Shown in pieces: positions 4,565 through 7,765 of a stretch of 7,765 bases of DNA. The DNA lies in the NCBI GenBank assembly GCA_036307445.1, contig JAXJXP010000023.1, positions 1 through 7,765 of the forward strand. The letters run 5' to 3'. Made by a program: the position numbers and the translations under genes. This DNA is from HGM11525 sp036307445 (GTDB lineage Bacteria > Bacillota > Clostridia > UBA1381). The notes beneath the pieces are model-generated. The model saw only the letters and a list, made by a program, of their open reading frames with translations, was not told the DNA's origin and did not search any database. Every line of letters begins with the position of its first letter. Within the stretch, counting starts at the first letter, position 1.

Positions 4565-6037
4565 TTATTTCTTTTCCTTCTTTGTTCTCTTTACCACTGT
4601 AACCATTCTTGCAAGTGCAATAAGAGCAATTACGTTAGGTAGTACCATTAAGTAGTTAAAGAAGTCTGTAAGCTCCCATACGAGGTCGTTCTGTAAGATC
4701 GAACCAAGGAAAATGAATACTATAGCGATTACCGAATAAATAACCACACCTGCTTTTTCTTTCTTTCCGAACAAATACTGAATATTAAGCTTTCCAAAAA
4801 AGTTCCAGCTTATAATTGTTGAGAAAGCAAAGAACAATAAGCATATCGCTACAAATATATTACCGAAGTTTCCGAACCAAGCCGGCAATGCATATGTATA
4901 CGCTGTCTGCATTGCAGTTGCTTTTGTAACTACGCCCGCATCAAGTGCCGCTGTATAATCTGCACCGAAAAGTCCTGCAAGCGGACCATTGCCGTTATAA
5001 AGTGTTGAAATAACAACAAGAGCTGTCATTGTAAGAACAATAAATGTATCTATAAATACACCAATCATAGCTACAACACCCTGGTCATGCGGTCTTGCAA
5101 CATTTGCCTGAGCGTGTGCGTGCGGTGTTGAACCCATACCTGCTTCGTTTGAGAACAAACCTCTCTTTGCACCCTGGCTGATAGCGATTTTAAGTGCAGC
5201 ACCGATACCACCACCAATAAGTGCCTGCGGTGTGAATGCATACTTAAATATCATACCGAAAGTCGGAAGAATGTAACGATAGTTGAATGAAAGAACCATA
5301 ACACCGCCCAAAAGGAACAAAATAGCCATTATCGGCACAAGTTTTTCAGTAACTGATGCGATTCTCTGAATTCCGCCAAGGAAAATAAATGCAGCGACAA
5401 GAGCAATGATTGCACCTACAATAACTGCAGTAAGTGTAACATCATACGAACCAACACTGAAAAGAATATTCGCCTTTTCAGGGTCAAGCACCTTTTCAAC
5501 AACACCTGCAATTGAGTTTGACTGAACCATTGAACCCATAAAACCAAGTGCAAGAATTATTGCTATTGCAAAGAATACTGCAAGGAACTTGCCAAAACCG
5601 CCTTTGAATGCAGTTTTTATGTAGTAAACCGGTCCGCCAAGAACAGAACCGTCCTCTTTAACCACTTTTGTTTCCTGTGCCAGAGTTGCCTCGGCATATA
5701 TAGTTGCCATACCAAAGAATGCGATTACCCACATCCAGAAGATAGCACCCGGTCCACCTGTTAAAATAGCACCTGATGCACCGACAATGTTACCTGTACC
5801 AACCTGTGCCGCAACAGCTGTTGCCAATGCCTGGAACGGGCTCAATCCACTATCGTTCTTTCCGCCGCGTAACTTAATGTTACCGAAAACCTTTCTCATT
5901 CCTTCACCAAAACATCTTACCTGAACAAATTTTGTTTTGATTGTGAAGAAAAGACCTGTACCTACCAACAGAAATATAAGAATATAGTCTGTTAAGTAGC
6001 CGTTAACTGTTTGAACTAACTTTAATAAAGCGTCCAT
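4565..6037 (-). CDS. Sodium:alanine/glycine symporter, AGCS family
   Basis: A 490-residue inner-membrane transporter of the AGCS (Na_Ala_symp, agcS/alsT) family, which imports alanine or glycine with Na+ or H+. About ten or eleven hydrophobic segments run along the chain. Family signatures are clear: GTGNIVG (80-86), GGPGAIFWMW (94-103, the symporter signature), EATLAQ (116-121) and KRGLFSNEAGMGSTPHAHA (291-309). The C-terminus is a short basic tail (VKRTKKEKK). Length is normal. The frame runs up to 6082, but that stretch is the leader terminator. ATG 6037 follows a perfect AGGAGGT (6045-6051) and is the real start. The glycine riboswitch upstream argues that glycine is a physiological substrate. 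No intrinsic terminator lies between its stop and the IS end about 40 bp away, so its transcript may run antisense into the transposase genes. Confidence 0.95.
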   Translation of the reverse strand: MDALLKLVQTVNGYLTDYILIFLLVGTGLFFTIKTKFVQVRCFGEGMRKVFGNIKLRGGKNDSGLSPFQALATAVAAQVGTGNIVGASGAILTGGPGAIFWMWVIAFFGMATIYAEATLAQETKVVKEDGSVLGGPVYYIKTAFKGGFGKFLAVFFAIAIILALGFMGSMVQSNSIAGVVEKVLDPEKANILFSVGSYDVTLTAVIVGAIIALVAAFIFLGGIQRIASVTEKLVPIMAILFLLGGVMVLSFNYRYILPTFGMIFKYAFTPQALIGGGIGAALKIAISQGAKRGLFSNEAGMGSTPHAHAQANVARPHDQGVVAMIGVFIDTFIVLTMTALVVISTLYNGNGPLAGLFGADYTAALDAGVVTKATAMQTAYTYALPAWFGNFGNIFVAICLLFFAFSTIISWNFFGKLNIQYLFGKKEKAGVVIYSVIAIVFIFLGSILQNDLVWELTDFFNYLMVLPNVIALIALARMVTVVKRTKKEKK

Positions 6038-6044
6038 GTTTTTT

Positions 6045-6051
6045 ACCTCCT
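6045..6051 (-). promoter_or_regulatory. Ribosome binding site of the symporter gene
   Basis: AGGAGGT on the minus strand, 7 nt before ATG 6037. It fixes the start and rules out the upstream extension of the frame. Confidence 0.9.
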
Positions 6052-6084
6052 GATAAATAAAAAAGTTGCTTAAAATCAGCAACT
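6052..6084 (-). terminator. Leader terminator of the glycine riboswitch
   Basis: On the minus strand AGTTGCT (6078-6084) and AGCAACT (6064-6070) form a 7-bp stem with a 7-nt loop, followed by six T and a further T-rich stretch. It ends about 20 nt before the symporter ATG and is the expression platform of the riboswitch: if formed, transcription stops before the gene. Confidence 0.88.
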
Positions 6085-6103
6085 CCGAATTATCCGCATA
6101 AAC

Positions 6104-6127
6104 GCATTTTTAGCAGGTTAAAAATGC
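6104..6127 (-). repeat. Perfect 9-bp hairpin between aptamer and terminator
   Basis: GCATTTTTA / TAAAAATGC with a 6-nt loop, starting two bases after the aptamer P1 stem. Its position fits the 3' 'ghost aptamer' stem that singlet glycine riboswitches use in place of a second aptamer. That role is inferred. Confidence 0.55.
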
Positions 6128-6128
6128 A

Positions 6129-6245
6129 CTCTGTCCTTTTGCCTGAGAGATTCGATTAAAATAATCTTGCACCTTCGGCACTCGTTTGCGAGATTCTCCA
6201 GAGTTTCCTCCGATTCCGGTCTCTTTCCGATTCCGAAATCATCAA
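6129..6245 (-). ncRNA. Glycine riboswitch (single full aptamer)
   Basis: The minus strand carries the glycine aptamer core in order: P1 strand CTCTG (6199-6203), GGAGAATCTC, TGCCGAAGGTGCAAG, TCTCTCAGG, CAAAAGGACAGAG with P1 closing at 6129-6133. These match the conserved CCGAAGG-GCAA and CTCTCAGGCAAAAGGACAGAG blocks of the Rfam glycine family closely. Only one complete aptamer is present. Upstream leader bases up to about 6245 include two copies of a 10-bp repeat. It is followed by a hairpin and an intrinsic terminator and lies directly upstream of the AGCS symporter, a well-known partner gene. Confidence 0.92.
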
Positions 6246-6261
6246 AGGATGATTTTATAAC

Positions 6262-6290
6262 ATTATAACACTTTGTGAACTGTATGTCAA
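6262..6290 (-). promoter_or_regulatory. Consensus sigma-A promoter of the riboswitch-symporter unit
   Basis: Perfect -35 TTGACA (6285-6290), 17-bp spacer and perfect -10 TATAAT (6262-6267) with TGT before it as an extended -10. Transcription should start near 6255. Such a near-ideal promoter suggests strong constitutive initiation, leaving control to the riboswitch. Confidence 0.93.
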
Positions 6291-6308
6291 TAGTTTGTGT
6301 CGAAATTT

Positions 6309-6338
6309 TTAAGAGGATGTCAAAAAACATCCTCTTAA
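6309..6338 (-). terminator. Terminator after the Gfo/Idh/MocA gene
   Basis: An 11-bp inverted repeat (TTAAGAGGATG / CATCCTCTTAA) with an 8-nt loop, 8 bases past the stop codon. The tail on the minus strand (AAATTT) is only weakly T-rich, with T residues mostly in the loop. It also sits about 20 bp upstream of the symporter promoter, separating the two units. Confidence 0.65.
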
Positions 6339-6345
6339 TACGTCA

Positions 6346-7413
6346 TTATATCTCGGTTTTAATAACTTCGTTTTTCTCCCAAGACTCCATTGCAGCCTGC
6401 ATAACCTTTATAACACGCAATGCCTGCTCAGGCTTAATGGTAAGCTCTGCTTTACCCTCGATAGCATCAACCATCTGACGGTAAACCGGGTCAAGGTTAT
6501 CCTCAACATCAAGCGGTTCTGAAAGTGTAATTGTTTCTACACTGTTCGGGTTTCTCGGTGCCATAGTTTTTGTGGGCCCGGCTTTTGTATAAACAATCTC
6601 CTCTGCCCACTTATCTTCTTTATCTATGCAACGCACCACTTTACCGTCGCAGTTCCAGTCATCAATCTGAAGTGTACCGTTTTCGCCAAGTACATACCAT
6701 CTCGGATGAGTTATGTAGTTGTTTGTAGCAACCTCAATTCTTGCCTCAAGTCCGCTTTCAAACATCATAACCATTCTGAAGTTATCATCAACCTCGGGAT
6801 ACTGTATGCTGTTCTTTGTACAATAAACACTTACAACCTTTTCGTCGTACATATACATTATCTGGTCGATAAGGTGTACACCCCAGTCGAGCATCATACC
6901 ACCGCCAAGAGCTTTGATTGTACGCCAGCCCGAAGGCATACCTCTTGAACCCTCTACTCGTGATTCAATAACGTATGGCTTACCGATAACACCTGACTCA
7001 ACTGTTCTTCTCATAAGTACAAAGTCTTTGTTTGTACGTCTATTCTGGTCGACTGTGAATACCTTATCGTATTTTTTTGCAGCTTCTATAACAGTTTCAA
7101 GTTCTTCCGCTGTCGGTGTGACAGGTTTTTCACAGATAACGTGCTTACCGTGTGCCAATGCCTCGATTGCAAGTTCTGCGTGAACCTCATTTGTTGTGGC
7201 AACCAATACAATGTCGATTTCGGGGTCATTAAGCAATTCCTCTTTTGAAGAATATGCAACAAGACCTTTTTCCTCTGCAACCTTGAGTCTTTCAGGGTTC
7301 AAGTCATAAACACCTTTGATTGATACTTTAGTGTTTCCTTTTGAAAGCTGAGTATAATGATGACCTGCCATTCCGCCAAAACCGATTATACCCAATAAAT
7401 ACTTATCTTTCAT
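6346..7413 (-). CDS. Gfo/Idh/MocA-family NAD(P)-dependent oxidoreductase
   Basis: A 355-residue cytoplasmic oxidoreductase. The N-terminal Rossmann domain (about 1-122) has a G-x-G-x-x-G-type nucleotide loop (GIIGFGGMAGHH, 8-19), an acidic residue ending the second strand (GVYDLN, Asp37) and the family CEKPVT motif (94-99) with catalytic Lys96. The C-terminal alpha/beta domain carries GGGMMLDWGVHLID (170-183) with Asp176 and His180 at the usual active-site positions. Length is standard. Members oxidise sugars, inositols or sugar derivatives; the substrate cannot be told here. ATG 7413 overlaps the stop of the preceding gene as TAATG, so the two are translationally coupled. An in-frame GTG at 7425 with AGGAG 4 nt upstream is a less likely alternative that would add four residues. 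Confidence 0.93.
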   Translation of the reverse strand: MKDKYLLGIIGFGGMAGHHYTQLSKGNTKVSIKGVYDLNPERLKVAEEKGLVAYSSKEELLNDPEIDIVLVATTNEVHAELAIEALAHGKHVICEKPVTPTAEELETVIEAAKKYDKVFTVDQNRRTNKDFVLMRRTVESGVIGKPYVIESRVEGSRGMPSGWRTIKALGGGMMLDWGVHLIDQIMYMYDEKVVSVYCTKNSIQYPEVDDNFRMVMMFESGLEARIEVATNNYITHPRWYVLGENGTLQIDDWNCDGKVVRCIDKEDKWAEEIVYTKAGPTKTMAPRNPNSVETITLSEPLDVEDNLDPVYRQMVDAIEGKAELTIKPEQALRVIKVMQAAMESWEKNEVIKTEI

Positions 7414-7765
7414 TATATCCACCACGCTTCTCCTGCCTGTTCGTAAATTATTACGTCCTTCAGGAATGAAATAGCCTTTTCAAGACCCTCTTTCGGGCTC
7501 ATAAGCGAATCCTCATGTTCAATACTTATGATGCCGTCATAGCCAACAGCTTTTAATGTACTGATAACTGCATTCCACATTTCTTTACCGTTACCGTATC
7601 CTACAGTTCTGAATACCCATGAACGGTCAAGAACGTTTGCGTATGAGCCAACATCAAGAACGCCGTTTACGCTTGTATTTCTATCATCAATCTTTGTATC
7701 CTTTGCATGGAAATGATGAATCGCATTATTCTTACCGAGCTCTTTTATAACCTCTACCGGATTCA
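7413..7765 (-). CDS. Sugar phosphate isomerase/epimerase, C-terminal part (5' end outside window)
   Basis: The frame enters from the right edge and ends at TAA 7413-7415, giving 116 C-terminal residues. It fits the xylose-isomerase-like TIM barrel family (AP_endonuc_2; IolE/IolI-type). Visible landmarks are IHHFHAKDTKID, with the His that binds metal on a late barrel strand, the VGYGNGKEMWNAVISTL segment, and GYDGIISIEHED, whose Glu (second residue of IEHED) is a conserved metal ligand. The C-terminal helix KEGLEKAISFLKDV is also typical. It overlaps the next gene by one base (TAATG). Pairing with a Gfo/Idh/MocA enzyme is common in inositol and rare-sugar catabolic operons, but the substrate is unknown and no promoter is in view. 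Confidence 0.88.
   Translation of the reverse strand, partial: NPVEVIKELGKNNAIHHFHAKDTKIDDRNTSVNGVLDVGSYANVLDRSWVFRTVGYGNGKEMWNAVISTLKAVGYDGIISIEHEDSLMSPKEGLEKAISFLKDVIIYEQAGEAWWI

Noticed and set aside
6038..6082. N-terminal extension of the symporter by 15 residues
   Set aside because: It would be encoded by the leader terminator and the ribosome binding site; ATG 6037 has an ideal AGGAGGT.
6118..6330. Minus-strand open frame of 70 codons upstream of the symporter
   Set aside because: It is the glycine riboswitch, its promoter and part of the preceding terminator read as protein.

Overview
The window looks like a chromosomal stretch from a low-to-moderate G+C Firmicute, most likely an anaerobic gut Clostridia of the Oscillospiraceae/Ruminococcus/Eubacterium kind. 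This is inferred from consensus sigma-A promoters with extended -10 elements, strong AGGAGG-type ribosome binding sites, a glycine riboswitch on an AGCS symporter, an SLH-anchored NlpC/P60 cell-wall hydrolase and an IS3-family element. No species-level marker is present.

Layout, left to right. (1) Positions 1-379, plus strand: the 3' end of an SGNH/GDSL-hydrolase-like gene. (2) Positions 380-536: a convergent intergenic spacer packed with hairpins, including a perfect 34-bp palindrome. (3) Positions 537-1211, minus: a PAQR/hemolysin III membrane protein (trhA) with its own promoter. (4) Positions 1365-2702, minus: a secreted protein with three SLH repeats, a fibronectin-III-like domain and a C-terminal NlpC/P60 peptidase. 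It has a consensus promoter, a leader of about 155 nt, and a WalR-like array of 11-bp direct repeats farther upstream. (5) About 3236-4525, plus: a complete IS3-family element with orfA, orfB and imperfect terminal inverted repeats. (6) Positions 4565-6037, minus: an AGCS sodium:amino acid symporter behind a glycine riboswitch and an intrinsic terminator. (7) Positions 6346-7413 and 7413-7765, minus: a Gfo/Idh/MocA oxidoreductase translationally coupled (TAATG) to the 3' end of a sugar phosphate isomerase/epimerase gene.

The minus-strand genes form separate transcription units rather than one operon. Each has a consensus promoter and hairpins between units, except that the isomerase and oxidoreductase are co-transcribed. 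The symporter is probably a glycine importer switched by glycine. The oxidoreductase/isomerase pair is typical of inositol or unusual-sugar catabolism, but the substrate cannot be read from the sequence. The cell-wall hydrolase is plausibly under WalR-type control.

No wholly new multi-gene system was found. The most interesting points are regulatory. These are the WalR-like tandem array upstream of the cell-wall hydrolase, a ribosome-binding-site-occluding hairpin in the IS element whose loop contains the promoter -10 box, and a base-pairing scheme that predicts a glycine OFF switch for the symporter.
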